NCBI RefSeq assembly: GCF_011927785.1
Contig: NZ_JAATJK010000001.1
Location: 2,046,001-2,110,000, forward strand
Source: Micromonospora profundi
GTDB taxonomy: Bacteria; Actinomycetota; Actinomycetes; Mycobacteriales; Micromonosporaceae
Direction of reading: 5' to 3'
Length of the DNA stretch: 64,000 nucleotides
Under the pieces are notes generated by a model. The model worked only from the letters and a program-made list of their open reading frames with translations. It did not search any database and had not been told where the DNA came from. Made by a program: the position numbers and the translations under genes. Each line of letters opens with the position of its first letter. The stretch's first letter is position 1. Below, piece by piece: positions 1-8,410 of this stretch.

Positions 1-1
1 C

Positions 2-862
2 GAGAACTCCAACCCCAACGCCGGCATAGCCGAGAAGGTCATGGGCCACTCGCCGGCCGGCATCTTCGGCTATTCCCACCTGCTCGGCGGGTACGCAGGC
101 GGCCAGGCCGAGTACGCCCGGGTGCCGTTCGCCGACATCGGCCCGCTCAAAGTGCCCGACGAGATCCCCGACGACCAGGCGGTGACGCTCGCCGACGTGT
201 TCCCGACCGGCTACATGGGCGCCGAGATGTGCGACATCAAACCCGGGCAGGTCATCGCCGTCTGGGGCGCCGGGCCGGTGGGACTCCTCGCCGCGGCCAG
301 CGCCCGCCTCCTCGGCGCCGAACGAGTGATCGTCATCGACCGCTTCCCGTACCGGCTGCGCCTCGCCGAACAGCACGCCGGCGCCGAAACGATCAACTAC
401 GAGCACACCGACGTGCTCGACACCCTCAACGAGCTGACCGCCGGCCGGGGACCCGATGCGTGCATCGACGCCGTCGGACTGGAAGGCCACCACGGAAACG
501 CCGCGATCTACGCGTACGACAGGGCCAAGCAGGCCACCCGTACCGAGACGGAACGCCCGTTCGCACTGCGCGAGGCGATCCTCGCATGCCGCTCCGGCGG
601 AGTGGTATCGGTCATCGGCGCCTACGGTGGCGTCGTCGACAAGTTCCCGATGGGCGCGTTCATGAACCGCTCGCTGACCATGCGTACCGGCCAGTGCCAC
701 GTCCAGCGCTACACCCGTCCGCTGCTGGAACGCATCCAGCGAGGCGAGATCGATCCGAGCTTCGTCGTCAGCCACCGCATGCCGCTGCGCGACGCCCCGA
801 AGGGCTACAAGATCTTCCAAAAGAAGCAAGACGAGTGTACGAAGGTGCTGCTCAAAGTCTGA
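2..862 (+). CDS. Zinc-dependent alcohol/formaldehyde dehydrogenase-like protein (5' partial)
   Basis: C-terminal 286 residues of a medium-chain dehydrogenase; the start lies before the window and the frame is open from base 2. It resembles glutathione-independent formaldehyde dehydrogenase-like MDR proteins, which oxidise an alcohol or aldehyde with NAD(P). Visible: the catalytic-domain segment GGYAGGQAEYARVP, then the Rossmann motif GAGPVGLLAAASARLLGA followed by an acidic VIVIDRF strand end, which favours NAD. The N-terminal zinc ligands are outside the window. The substrate cannot be told. The gene ends in a GC-rich, gene-free stretch. Confidence 0.85.
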   Translation, partial: ENSNPNAGIAEKVMGHSPAGIFGYSHLLGGYAGGQAEYARVPFADIGPLKVPDEIPDDQAVTLADVFPTGYMGAEMCDIKPGQVIAVWGAGPVGLLAAASARLLGAERVIVIDRFPYRLRLAEQHAGAETINYEHTDVLDTLNELTAGRGPDACIDAVGLEGHHGNAAIYAYDRAKQATRTETERPFALREAILACRSGGVVSVIGAYGGVVDKFPMGAFMNRSLTMRTGQCHVQRYTRPLLERIQRGEIDPSFVVSHRMPLRDAPKGYKIFQKKQDECTKVLLKV

Positions 863-894
863 CCAGTGCCCGGACGCCTCCAGTCGAGAGAAGC

Positions 895-1008
895 GTCGCC
901 CGTCGTGTCGCCCGTCGTGTCGTGTCGCCCGCTCGTCGTGCTGCGCCGCGCCGCGCCGCGCGCCGTGCGCTTGTCCGCGCCGTGCGCTGTCCGCGCCGCG
1001 CGCTCCGC
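895..1008. repeat. Low-complexity GC-rich repeats
   Basis: Between two convergent genes. GTCGCCCGTCGT occurs twice head to tail at 895-918, followed by CGCCG/CGCGC-rich runs and two near-copies of TGTCCGCGCCGYGCGC around 971-1003. No coding potential supported by a ribosome binding site was seen; probably slippage-prone spacer DNA. Confidence 0.5.
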
Positions 1009-1062
1009 CCCTGCGGTGGGGAGTGGCTGGGGGAGTGGTGGGTGGGTTCGTGGGACGGAGGG

Positions 1063-2541
1063 TTAGGGGATTGGCCACTCATGGACCGGGCGGTTGCTGT
1101 GCATCAGCGTCACGTAGTGCCGGACCACCTCGCGTAGCGCCTCCGGCCGGTCCAGATGGTCAGCGGACTCCAGTCGGTGCAGTGTCTCCACCTGCCAGCT
1201 CGCGCCGTTGCGGCCGGTGAGGCAGCGCTGCTCGATGATGTTCAGCAGCCGGTCGCGCTCTTCCGGGTCGAGGCCCCAGCGGTCCAGGCCGTGGTGCGCC
1301 AACGGCAGCAGTCGGCGCAGCACCAGTTCGGTGACCGGAAGGTAGCCGAGGCCCGGCCAGAAGACCTGGGCGTCGATGCCGTACCGGGCGCAGCTGTTGA
1401 AGTTCTCCTCGGCGGCGCTGAACGACATCTGCGACCACAGCGGCCGGTCCGATTCAGCCAGGGCGCGGACCAGTCCGAAGTAGAAGGCGCCGTTGGCGAT
1501 CGTGTCCAGCACTGTGGGGCCGGCGGGCAGCACCCGGTTCTCCACACGCAGGTGCGGGCGGCCACGCGACACGTCGTACACGGGGCGGTTCCAGCGGTAG
1601 ATCGTGCCGTTGTGCAGCCGCAGCTCGGCCAGGTTGGGCACCTCGCCGGCCGCGAGGGTCTGCGCCGGATCCTGAGCGTCGCAGACCGGCAGCAGCGCCG
1701 GGAAGTAGCGCACGTTCTCCTCGAACAGGTCGAAGACAGTGGTGATCCAGCGTTCGCCGAACCAGACCCGGGGTCGTACCCCCTGGGCTTTGATCTCCTC
1801 CGGCCGTGTGTCGGTGGCCTGCTGGAACAGCGGGATGCGGGTCTCGCGCCACAGCTCCCGACCGAACAGCAGCGGCGAGTTCGCGCCCAACGCCACCTGG
1901 ATGCCGGCGATTGCCTGCGCGGCGTTCCAGTAGTCGGCGAACTGCGCCGGGCTGACCTGGAGGTGGAACTGTGTGCTGGTGCAGGCCGCCTCCGGGGTGA
2001 TCGTGTCGGCGGTGACCGACAACCGCTCCACCCCGCTGATGGAGATGGGCAGGTCCTCGCCACGGGCGGCGAAGATCTGCTCGTTGAGCAGCTTGTAGCG
2101 AGGATTCGCCGAGAGGGTGTCGGCGGTCAGGTGTTCGGGCCGCAACGTCGGCAGAATGCCGATCATGACCATGTGCGCGCCGATGGCCCGGGCCTTCTCC
2201 TCCGCGGCGTTGAGGCTGGCCCGCACGTGCTCCTCGAAACCGGCGGTGCCGGTGCCGGTCAGCCGACGCGGCGGCACGTTGATCTCGATGTTGAACTGGC
2301 CCAGCTCCGTCTGGAAGTGCGGGTCGGCGATGGCCGCCAACACGTCGGCGTTGCGCATCGCCGGGTCCGAGGCCTCGTCGACGAGGTTCAGCTCGATCTC
2401 CAGCCCCGACATGGGCCGGTCGATGTCGAACCGCGACTCGCGCAGCATCTCGGCGAAGACGTCGAGGCAGTTGCGGACCTTCTCGCGGTAGCGGGCCCGG
2501 TCCTCCCGACTGAAGGTGCGTACGCCGACATCTTCGCCCAT
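1063..2541 (-). CDS. Glutamate-cysteine ligase family 2 (GCS2) protein
   Basis: 492-residue member of the GCS2 carboxylate-amine ligase family (YbdK/EgtA-like), which couples ATP hydrolysis to ligation of glutamate gamma-carboxyl with an amine such as cysteine. Family signs: GLEIELNLVDE near the N-terminus, FNIEINVPPRR, and the ENRVLPAGPTVLDTIANGAF segment. The ATG at 2541 is preferred because AGGGTGG precedes it closely and the protein then begins MGEDVG, as family members do; the frame is open to 2625. It is convergent with the dehydrogenase and divergent from the DUF3817 gene. Since actinobacteria make mycothiol rather than glutathione, a role in ergothioneine-type gamma-glutamylcysteine supply is possible but not shown, as no egtBCDE is nearby. 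Confidence 0.85.
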   Translation of the reverse strand: MGEDVGVRTFSREDRARYREKVRNCLDVFAEMLRESRFDIDRPMSGLEIELNLVDEASDPAMRNADVLAAIADPHFQTELGQFNIEINVPPRRLTGTGTAGFEEHVRASLNAAEEKARAIGAHMVMIGILPTLRPEHLTADTLSANPRYKLLNEQIFAARGEDLPISISGVERLSVTADTITPEAACTSTQFHLQVSPAQFADYWNAAQAIAGIQVALGANSPLLFGRELWRETRIPLFQQATDTRPEEIKAQGVRPRVWFGERWITTVFDLFEENVRYFPALLPVCDAQDPAQTLAAGEVPNLAELRLHNGTIYRWNRPVYDVSRGRPHLRVENRVLPAGPTVLDTIANGAFYFGLVRALAESDRPLWSQMSFSAAEENFNSCARYGIDAQVFWPGLGYLPVTELVLRRLLPLAHHGLDRWGLDPEERDRLLNIIEQRCLTGRNGASWQVETLHRLESADHLDRPEALREVVRHYVTLMHSNRPVHEWPIP

Positions 2542-2716
2542 GGTCACCACCCTGTCACCGCTGGTTCCCCTAACCTTGCACGGCTGCACGGGCGGGGGAA
2601 GACCCGACGCACCTTTCCTACCCACTGACGGGCCTGGTGATCCCTGTCGCGCTCGCGTGGTCCGTGCGGATGTGGCCTACCGGCGCCGCTACCATTGCCG
2701 CCCGAGAGGTGGTGGC

Positions 2717-3061
2717 GTGCGGATGCGCAAAAAGGTGACCCGGCTGTTCGTCGCGGCGGCGATCGCCGAGGCCTGTTCCTGGCTGGCCCTGCTGGTCGGT
2801 ATGGCTGTCAAGTACGGCCCGCCGGACAACGAGCTGGGCGTGAAGATCTTCGGCCCGATCCACGGCGGCCTCTTCGTCGCGTACGGCCTGCTTGTCCTCG
2901 CCATGGCCCGCCTGCACCGGTGGAGCATCCCGGCTACCGTCGTGGCACTTGCCTGCGCCGTGCCGCCGTTCGCGACGATCGTCTTCGAGCGCTGGGCGCA
3001 GCGCCGGGGCATGCTCGGCAGCGCCGACCGATCCACCCGCGAGCCCACCCCGGTCGGCTGA
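2717..3061 (+). CDS. DUF3817 membrane protein
   Basis: About 114 residues with three hydrophobic helices: near residues 8-28, around the GPIHGGLFVAYGLLVLAMA segment, and VVALACAVPPFATIVF. This and the G-P-I-H-G motif fit DUF3817, small inner-membrane proteins of unknown role. The start is GTG 2717 or ATG 2723; AGGTGG at 2706-2712 sits well for either. It is transcribed away from the GCS2 gene and has no obvious operon partner. Confidence 0.75.
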   Translation: MRMRKKVTRLFVAAAIAEACSWLALLVGMAVKYGPPDNELGVKIFGPIHGGLFVAYGLLVLAMARLHRWSIPATVVALACAVPPFATIVFERWAQRRGMLGSADRSTREPTPVG

Positions 3062-3131
3062 CCCGCCCGTACACACGCAAGCCGCGCCCGGCCCAGGCGG
3101 CGGGCCCGGCACGAGCGCGCCGCCCGGCTGG

Positions 3132-3701
3132 TCAGGTCAGCGCGGAGCAGGCCGTCACACCGGCGAGCAGGAGTACGCCCACAAGGGCCTGCAACAGCAG
3201 CGGCGGGCCGAGGTGGGACCAGAGCGTGGCGGTACGCGGGGTGAGCAACTGCCCGGTGGTGAGGTTGACGATCCGCTCGATCCGGGGCGGCAGGTCCGGG
3301 TCGCGTTGCGGGCGCAGTGTGAGCTGGACGTGGTCGGCGGGGTGCAGAGCGCTCTGCGGCAGATGACCGTGTAGCTCCACCTCGCAGAGCTGGCCTGCGG
3401 TGTTGCGCAGCCGTACCGGCGTGACGAGGTATTCCGGGCCCTTCTTCAGCTCCTTCCAGCGGCGCCTGGTGCCGCCACCACCGAAGGAGAAGAGCGCGCG
3501 CAGCAGCAGGGCGGGCAGTCGGGCGAACGCCGCGGCTGTGAGCACCGCGACGAGCACCGGTTGACCGATGCGTACCTCGCGGGTGTAGCCCTCCAGGAGG
3601 CGGACCAGCCGCCCGGTGACGATGCGCTCCGTCGGGTGAACGATCCGACGTGTATCGAGGCCGCTGTCCATTTCCACCACCGAGAGTCCGCGTGTGTTCA
3701 C
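3132..3701 (-). CDS. Hypothetical membrane protein
   Basis: 189 residues, family not recognised. A charged N-terminus precedes a hydrophobic segment (IGQPVLVAVLTAAAFARLPALL), then a basic stretch RRRWKELKKGPEYL, a beta-rich region that may fold as an OB/SH3-like barrel, and a C-terminal helix LLLQALVGVLLLAGVTAC. Two membrane passes with a soluble domain between them are likely. The GTG at 3701 has no clear ribosome binding site; ATG 3671, preceded by GGTGGTGGAA, is an equally good start and would remove 10 residues. Divergent from the baeRF gene. Confidence 0.5.
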   Translation of the reverse strand: MNTRGLSVVEMDSGLDTRRIVHPTERIVTGRLVRLLEGYTREVRIGQPVLVAVLTAAAFARLPALLLRALFSFGGGGTRRRWKELKKGPEYLVTPVRLRNTAGQLCEVELHGHLPQSALHPADHVQLTLRPQRDPDLPPRIERIVNLTTGQLLTPRTATLWSHLGPPLLLQALVGVLLLAGVTACSALT

Positions 3702-3822
3702 TGATCGTATCGATTTCGCCGGTTGAACGACGTGAATGAAACCTGGTCACGGGGTCACGGCCGCGAGGTGACATCCCTGGCGACCCGGGTAAGCGGGGGG
3801 TCGAGCTGGAAAGGGGTCGAGC

Positions 3823-4947
3823 ATGCAGCTGTCCTTCCTGCGCCCGCTCTACGACCGACCCGGGCCGTGGTGCTCGGTGTACCTGGACGCCTCCGCCGAC
3901 ACGGAGGACGCCCATCCCGCGCTGGACCTGCGCTGGCGTGCTCTCGAACGCAGCCTTGCCGAACAGGGCGCCGACGAGGCGAGCATCGCCGCGCTGGACC
4001 GGGTGATCCGGGGTCACGACCCGATGGTCGGGGACTACGGCCTCGCGGTCTTCGCCAGCCACGGCCGGGTGGTGCTCTCCGAGTACCTCTCCGCGCCGCC
4101 GCTGCGCGACCTGGCGAACTTCGGGCCGTTGCCGCACGTGATGCCGCTGCTCGCGCAGCGCGGCGAGCAGGTGGCCTGGGTACGGGTCCTGGCCGATCGC
4201 ACCGGCGCCGACGCGATAGCGATCAGCGCCGGAGGGGTGCCCCGACGGGCGCACGTCTCCGGGCGGGACAGCTTCCCGCTGCGCCGCGTGCAGCCTGGCG
4301 GCTGGTCCCAGTCGCACCACCAGAGGGCCGCCATGGAGGCGTGGCACCACAACGCTGGCGACGTCACGGCGGCGACAGTCGAACTCGCCGAGAAGGTCGG
4401 CGCGGAGGTGGTGGTCGTCGCCGGTGACGTCCGCGCCACCGGGATGATCGCCGCCCAGATGCCTGAGCGCTGGCAGGACGCGATGGTGCGTACCGATGCC
4501 GGCTCGCGGGCCGGCGGGGCGGACCAGACGCTGCTGGACGACCTCACGGTGCAGACCATCGCCGAGGTCGCCGACCAGCGGATCACCGCCGCGCTGGACC
4601 GGTTCGGCGTGCAGGAGGACGTCGGCGCCGGCCTCGACGCCGTCGTCTCGGCCCTGCAACGCAACCAGGTCGACACGATGCTCATCGTGGACGACCCGTC
4701 GGCAAACGGTGAGCTGTGGATCGGCTCCGAGCCGACCGAGATCGCCGTCGACAGGGGCCAGCTCGCCGCCATGAGCGTGGACGACCCGCAGCGGGTACGC
4801 GCCGACGCGGCGCTGGTGCGGGCGCTTGTCGGCACCGACGCGGCGTTGACCGTGCTGGGCCCGGACGAGGCGCCCGACCTGACCGACGGCGTCGGCGCGG
4901 TCCTGCGGTACGTCGACGCGAGCACGCCGGGGCGGGGCAATGGCTGA
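3823..4947 (+). CDS. baeRF/Vms1-like archaeo-eukaryotic release-factor-fold protein (Rv2629-like)
   Basis: 374-residue protein of the bacterial family related to eRF1/Vms1, similar in plan to mycobacterial Rv2629. Family members are thought to act as peptidyl-tRNA hydrolases or ribosome-rescue/translation-stress factors. The N-terminal PGPWCSVYLD, central VLADRTGADAI and PERWQDAMV regions and C-terminal LTVLGPDEAPDLTDGVGAVLRY match the family layout. The usual GGQ loop is not visible, as in many bacterial members. ATG 3823 follows AAGGGGTCGAGC. The last 8 bases overlap the next gene, so the pair is translationally coupled. GGGTAA at 3787 could be a -10 element, but no GTTT -35 accompanies it. 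Confidence 0.7.
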   Translation: MQLSFLRPLYDRPGPWCSVYLDASADTEDAHPALDLRWRALERSLAEQGADEASIAALDRVIRGHDPMVGDYGLAVFASHGRVVLSEYLSAPPLRDLANFGPLPHVMPLLAQRGEQVAWVRVLADRTGADAIAISAGGVPRRAHVSGRDSFPLRRVQPGGWSQSHHQRAAMEAWHHNAGDVTAATVELAEKVGAEVVVVAGDVRATGMIAAQMPERWQDAMVRTDAGSRAGGADQTLLDDLTVQTIAEVADQRITAALDRFGVQEDVGAGLDAVVSALQRNQVDTMLIVDDPSANGELWIGSEPTEIAVDRGQLAAMSVDDPQRVRADAALVRALVGTDAALTVLGPDEAPDLTDGVGAVLRYVDASTPGRGNG

Positions 4948-6694
4948 GCGCCTTGTCGCCGACCTCCTTGTGGAGCGACTGCGCGCCTGGCGGGTGCCAC
5001 GGGTGTTCGGCTATCCCGGCGCGGCGATAGCCCCGCTCGTCGACGCGCTCGACAACTCCGGCGGCGACCCGGCGTTCGTCCCGGCCCGGCACGAGGAGAC
5101 GGCCTCGTTCATGGCCACCGGGCACGCCAAGTTCACCGGCGGCATCGGGGTCTGCCTGGCCACCCAGGGGCCGAGCGCTGTGCAGCTGCTCAACGGCCTG
5201 TACGACGCCAAGCTGGACAGCAAGCCGGTGGTGGCGATCGTCGGTGAGGACATCACCGGTCCGCTCGGCGGCGCGCACCAGCAGATCGGGTTGAGTCGAC
5301 TGTTCGGTGACGTGTGCAACCAGTTCGTGCGGTACGCCCGCAGCCCGGAGGCTGTGGCGTCCCTGCTGGACCAGGCGTTCCGTACGGCGGCGGCGACCCG
5401 CAGCCCCACCTGTGTGGTGCTGCCCCGGCATCTGCAGGAGGCGGTGGTGCCCAAGCTGCAGTCGCTGGGCGCCGGCGTGATCACCGCGACGCCGGGGGAG
5501 CCGCTGGCCCGGGTGCTGCCGCACGAGGTGGACCTGGACGCCGCCGCGCAGGTGCTGGGCAGCGGTCAGCGCACAGCGATCCTTGTGGGTCAGGGTGGCC
5601 GGGGCGCGGCAGAGGAGATCATCGAGCTGGCCGACCGGCTGGGCGCGGGTGTGGCCACGTCGCTGCTGGGCAAGCCGGTCCTCGACGAGCGTCTGCCCTT
5701 CCACGCCGGGGTGCTCGGTGAGGTCGGCACCCCGGCCGCGGCGGAGCTGATGGGTGGCTGCGACACGCTGCTGCTCGTCGGCACGAACGACCCGTGGACC
5801 GACTACTTCCCGATGCCCGACCAGGTCCGCGCCGTGCAGATCGACATCGACGGCACCCGGATCGGCAGCCGCTATCCGGCGGATGTGCCGCTGGTCGGCG
5901 ACGCCGCCGAGACGTTGCGCGCGCTGCTGGCCCGGGTACAGGGCCAGCCGAACCAGCAGTGGCGAGCGACGGTGCAGAGCGCTGTCGACAGATGGCGGGC
6001 CGATGCCGCCGACCGGGCCGCCCAGCCCGCCGAACCGATCAATCCGCAACTGGTGCTCCAGGAGCTGTCCAACCGGATCCCGCACGTCGGGTCGGTCGCT
6101 GTCGACGTCGGGTCGGTCCTGTTCTGGTACGCCCGGCACCTCGTCCTGCCGCCGGGGGTGAACGCGCAGTTGTGCGGCACGCTCGGCTCGATGGGCTGCG
6201 CCCTGCCGTACGCGGTGGCCGCCAAACTCGCCACGCCCGACAAGCCCGTCATCGCGCTTGTGGGTGACGGCGCCATGCAGCTCAACGGCCTCGCCGAGCT
6301 GATCACGGTGTCACACCACTGGCAGAAGTGGGCCGATCCACGGCTTGTGGTGCTGGTGCTCAACAACCGTGACCAGTCAGGCATGGGCGGTGGTCGACCG
6401 GCGTCACCCGACACGACGACCCGCCGCCCCGACGTGCCGTACGCCGGATGGGCCCGGCTGTTGGGGTTGCACGGCGTGCGGGTGGACCGACCGGAGTTGG
6501 TCGGCGCGGCCTGGGACGAGGCGTTGGCCGCGGACCGTCCGTGCGTACTCGAAGCGGTGGTCGACCCCGCTGTGGCGCTGGCCCCGCCGGAGCCGGCCTT
6601 CGCCGACCTGCGTGGCCTGTACGCCGAGGGGGAGCCGGCCCGGCGGATACGCGAGCAGGTGGAGCAGGCTGTGGCCGTGCAGGATGTCGTTTAG
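4940..6694 (+). CDS. Thiamine-diphosphate-dependent enzyme (pyruvate oxidase/acetolactate synthase-like)
   Basis: 584 residues with the full three-domain plan of the POX/AHAS superfamily: PYR domain with the proton-relay glutamate in PARHEETASFMATGHAK, a central Rossmann-type domain, and a PP domain with the ThDP motif GDGAMQL...LNN. Such enzymes decarboxylate 2-keto acids such as pyruvate. The specific reaction cannot be read; loss of typical AHAS features and lack of ilvN nearby argue for a pyruvate dehydrogenase (quinone)/oxidase-like enzyme. The ATG lies inside the end of the baeRF gene (8-bp overlap), so both proteins are probably made together. Confidence 0.8.
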   Translation: MAERLVADLLVERLRAWRVPRVFGYPGAAIAPLVDALDNSGGDPAFVPARHEETASFMATGHAKFTGGIGVCLATQGPSAVQLLNGLYDAKLDSKPVVAIVGEDITGPLGGAHQQIGLSRLFGDVCNQFVRYARSPEAVASLLDQAFRTAAATRSPTCVVLPRHLQEAVVPKLQSLGAGVITATPGEPLARVLPHEVDLDAAAQVLGSGQRTAILVGQGGRGAAEEIIELADRLGAGVATSLLGKPVLDERLPFHAGVLGEVGTPAAAELMGGCDTLLLVGTNDPWTDYFPMPDQVRAVQIDIDGTRIGSRYPADVPLVGDAAETLRALLARVQGQPNQQWRATVQSAVDRWRADAADRAAQPAEPINPQLVLQELSNRIPHVGSVAVDVGSVLFWYARHLVLPPGVNAQLCGTLGSMGCALPYAVAAKLATPDKPVIALVGDGAMQLNGLAELITVSHHWQKWADPRLVVLVLNNRDQSGMGGGRPASPDTTTRRPDVPYAGWARLLGLHGVRVDRPELVGAAWDEALAADRPCVLEAVVDPAVALAPPEPAFADLRGLYAEGEPARRIREQVEQAVAVQDVV

Positions 6695-6744
6695 GCGCAT
6701 CCGGCCAGGGCATCAGTAGCGGCCCTGATGATGCTGGAGGTCCC

Positions 6745-7860
6745 ATGTCGGAGCCCGCCGACCGCCGTTACGGTCCTGCGTCTCTGCCGCAGCCGCGCGG
6801 CCCGCTGTCCGCCGCGGTGACCGGCGCTCTGCGGAGTACGCCGCACGACCTGCCGCCCACCCTGGGCGCCGACCTGGACCCGGCCGACGCGCTCACCGAC
6901 GAGGACCTGCAACTGACGCTGTTCCTCTGCTACGAGCTGCATTACCGCGGCTGGCGCGGTGTGGACGAGGGCTGGGAGTGGCAGCCGACGCTGTTGGCCC
7001 TGCGGGCCCGCGCCGAGCGTCCCTTCGAGGCGGCGCTGCGCCGGCTGGTGGGCTCACCGCCGGTGCCGCCCGGCGGGGTGGCGGCAGGGCTGACCGAGCT
7101 GGTTGAGGCCGACGACGGGCCGCCGTTGGCCCGTACCCTGCAACGGCACGCCGACCTCGCCCAGTTCCGTGAGTTCGTCGCCCACCGCTCGGTGTACCAC
7201 CTGCGCGAGGCGGACCCGCACAGCTGGGCGCTGCCCCGCCTCGGAGGGCCGGCCAAGGCCGCCCTCGTCGAGATCCAGACCGACGAGTACGGCAACGGCC
7301 GGCTGGAGCGGATGCACGCCGAGTTGTTCCGGCGCACCCTGGGACGGCTCGGAATGGACACCGACTACGGCGCCCACCTGGACGCGGTGCCCGCCGTGAC
7401 GCTGGCGACGAACAACCTGATGTCGCTGTTCGGGTTGCACCGGCGGCTGCGGGGGGCGCTGCTCGGGCACCTCGCGGCCTTCGAGATGACGTCGTCGCTG
7501 CCCAACCGCCGGTACGGCAACGGGCTGCGCCGCCTCGGTCTGGACGAGGTGGCCACCCGCTTCTACGACGAGCACGTGGAGGCCGACGCGGTGCACGAGC
7601 AGATCGCCGCGCACGACCTGTGCGGCGGTCTCGTCCGGGCGGAGCCGGCGCTGTCCGGCGATGTGCTCTTCGGAGCGGCGGCGGCCCTCGCGGTGGACCG
7701 GCTGTTCGCCGGGCACCTGCTCGACAGTTGGGCTGCCGGCCGCAGTTCGCTGCGCTCACCCGCCCCGCCGCCTGCCGCCCTGGCCGCGCCGGCGTCCATC
7801 TCGCTCGCCGGGGCGGTCTCCGGTGCGCGGGCACTGCCGGCCGAGCCCGTCGTCGCCTGA
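6745..7860 (+). CDS. Iron-containing redox enzyme (heme-oxygenase-like diiron family)
   Basis: 371 residues. The ATG at 6745 follows GGAGG by four bases. The central part looks like the heme-oxygenase-fold diiron oxidase/oxygenase family: ELHYRGW, EIQTDEYGNGRLERMHAELF, HLAAFEMTSSLPNRRYGNGLRRLG, and FYDEHVEADAVHEQIA supply Glu, His and Asp residues of the kind that hold two irons. Family members oxidise small substrates with oxygen. It faces a CDGSH iron-sulfur gene, suggesting a shared electron-transfer or iron theme. The substrate is unknown. The N-terminal 45 residues look unstructured. Confidence 0.75.
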   Translation: MSEPADRRYGPASLPQPRGPLSAAVTGALRSTPHDLPPTLGADLDPADALTDEDLQLTLFLCYELHYRGWRGVDEGWEWQPTLLALRARAERPFEAALRRLVGSPPVPPGGVAAGLTELVEADDGPPLARTLQRHADLAQFREFVAHRSVYHLREADPHSWALPRLGGPAKAALVEIQTDEYGNGRLERMHAELFRRTLGRLGMDTDYGAHLDAVPAVTLATNNLMSLFGLHRRLRGALLGHLAAFEMTSSLPNRRYGNGLRRLGLDEVATRFYDEHVEADAVHEQIAAHDLCGGLVRAEPALSGDVLFGAAAALAVDRLFAGHLLDSWAAGRSSLRSPAPPPAALAAPASISLAGAVSGARALPAEPVVA

Positions 7861-7954
7861 CAGCGCCCAGCCGGTGTCGCGGGCCGTCCCGGCACCTCCC
7901 TGCGGACATCACCTTCCTCCCGGCGCTCCGGCGGCGGGACGCGACCCTCGACGG

Positions 7955-8185
7955 TCAGCTCTCGCGGGCGGTGCCGGCACGGAAGTTGATCATCTTGTGG
8001 GTGCCGTCGCAGAACGGCTTGAGCGCCGACTTGCCGCACCGGCACAGCGCCACAGTGCCCCGGCGGGCGTCGATCCGCTCGCCGTCCGGGGTGACGAGCG
8101 CGAAGTCGCCACGGACCAGCAGCGGTCCGTCCTGGTACGGGGTGATCGTGGCGGCGGGCAACTCGCTGGCGTCGTCGGTGCTCAT
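7955..8185 (-). CDS. CDGSH iron-sulfur domain protein
   Basis: 76 residues. The C-terminal half carries the CDGSH/mitoNEET [2Fe-2S] motif as CRCGKSALKPFCDGTHK, with three Cys (48, 50, 59) and His 63 as cluster ligands; CDGT replaces the canonical CDGS. Such proteins transfer electrons or clusters. ATG 8185 is chosen because family members are about this length; the ribosome binding site is weak. It is convergent with the diiron enzyme at 6745-7860. Confidence 0.85.
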   Translation of the reverse strand: MSTDDASELPAATITPYQDGPLLVRGDFALVTPDGERIDARRGTVALCRCGKSALKPFCDGTHKMINFRAGTARES

Positions 8186-8410
8186 GGGCCCGGAAGTGCC
8201 CGCCCCGGCCGCGTCGAAACCGGTGCGGCGGCCCGGGACCCGATGGCCCTCGCAAGCCCGCGCTGCCGCCGTGGGGGTGATCGTCGGGCAACGCCACCGA
8301 TGAGCGGCGCAGCCCGCCGACCTGTGGATTCGTGCCGCCGGGTGGGTGATGTGCCGTTTGAACCCCATCGGGACGGGAAGCCGGGCCGCGTGGTGAGCGA
8401 ACGAGGCAAG

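Noticed and set aside
1156..2628. 490-residue frame opposite the GCS2 gene
   Set aside because: Shadow of the GCS2 coding strand; no ribosome binding site or recognisable motif.
3787..3791. GGGTA-like -10 before the baeRF gene
   Set aside because: No GTTT element at the right distance upstream.
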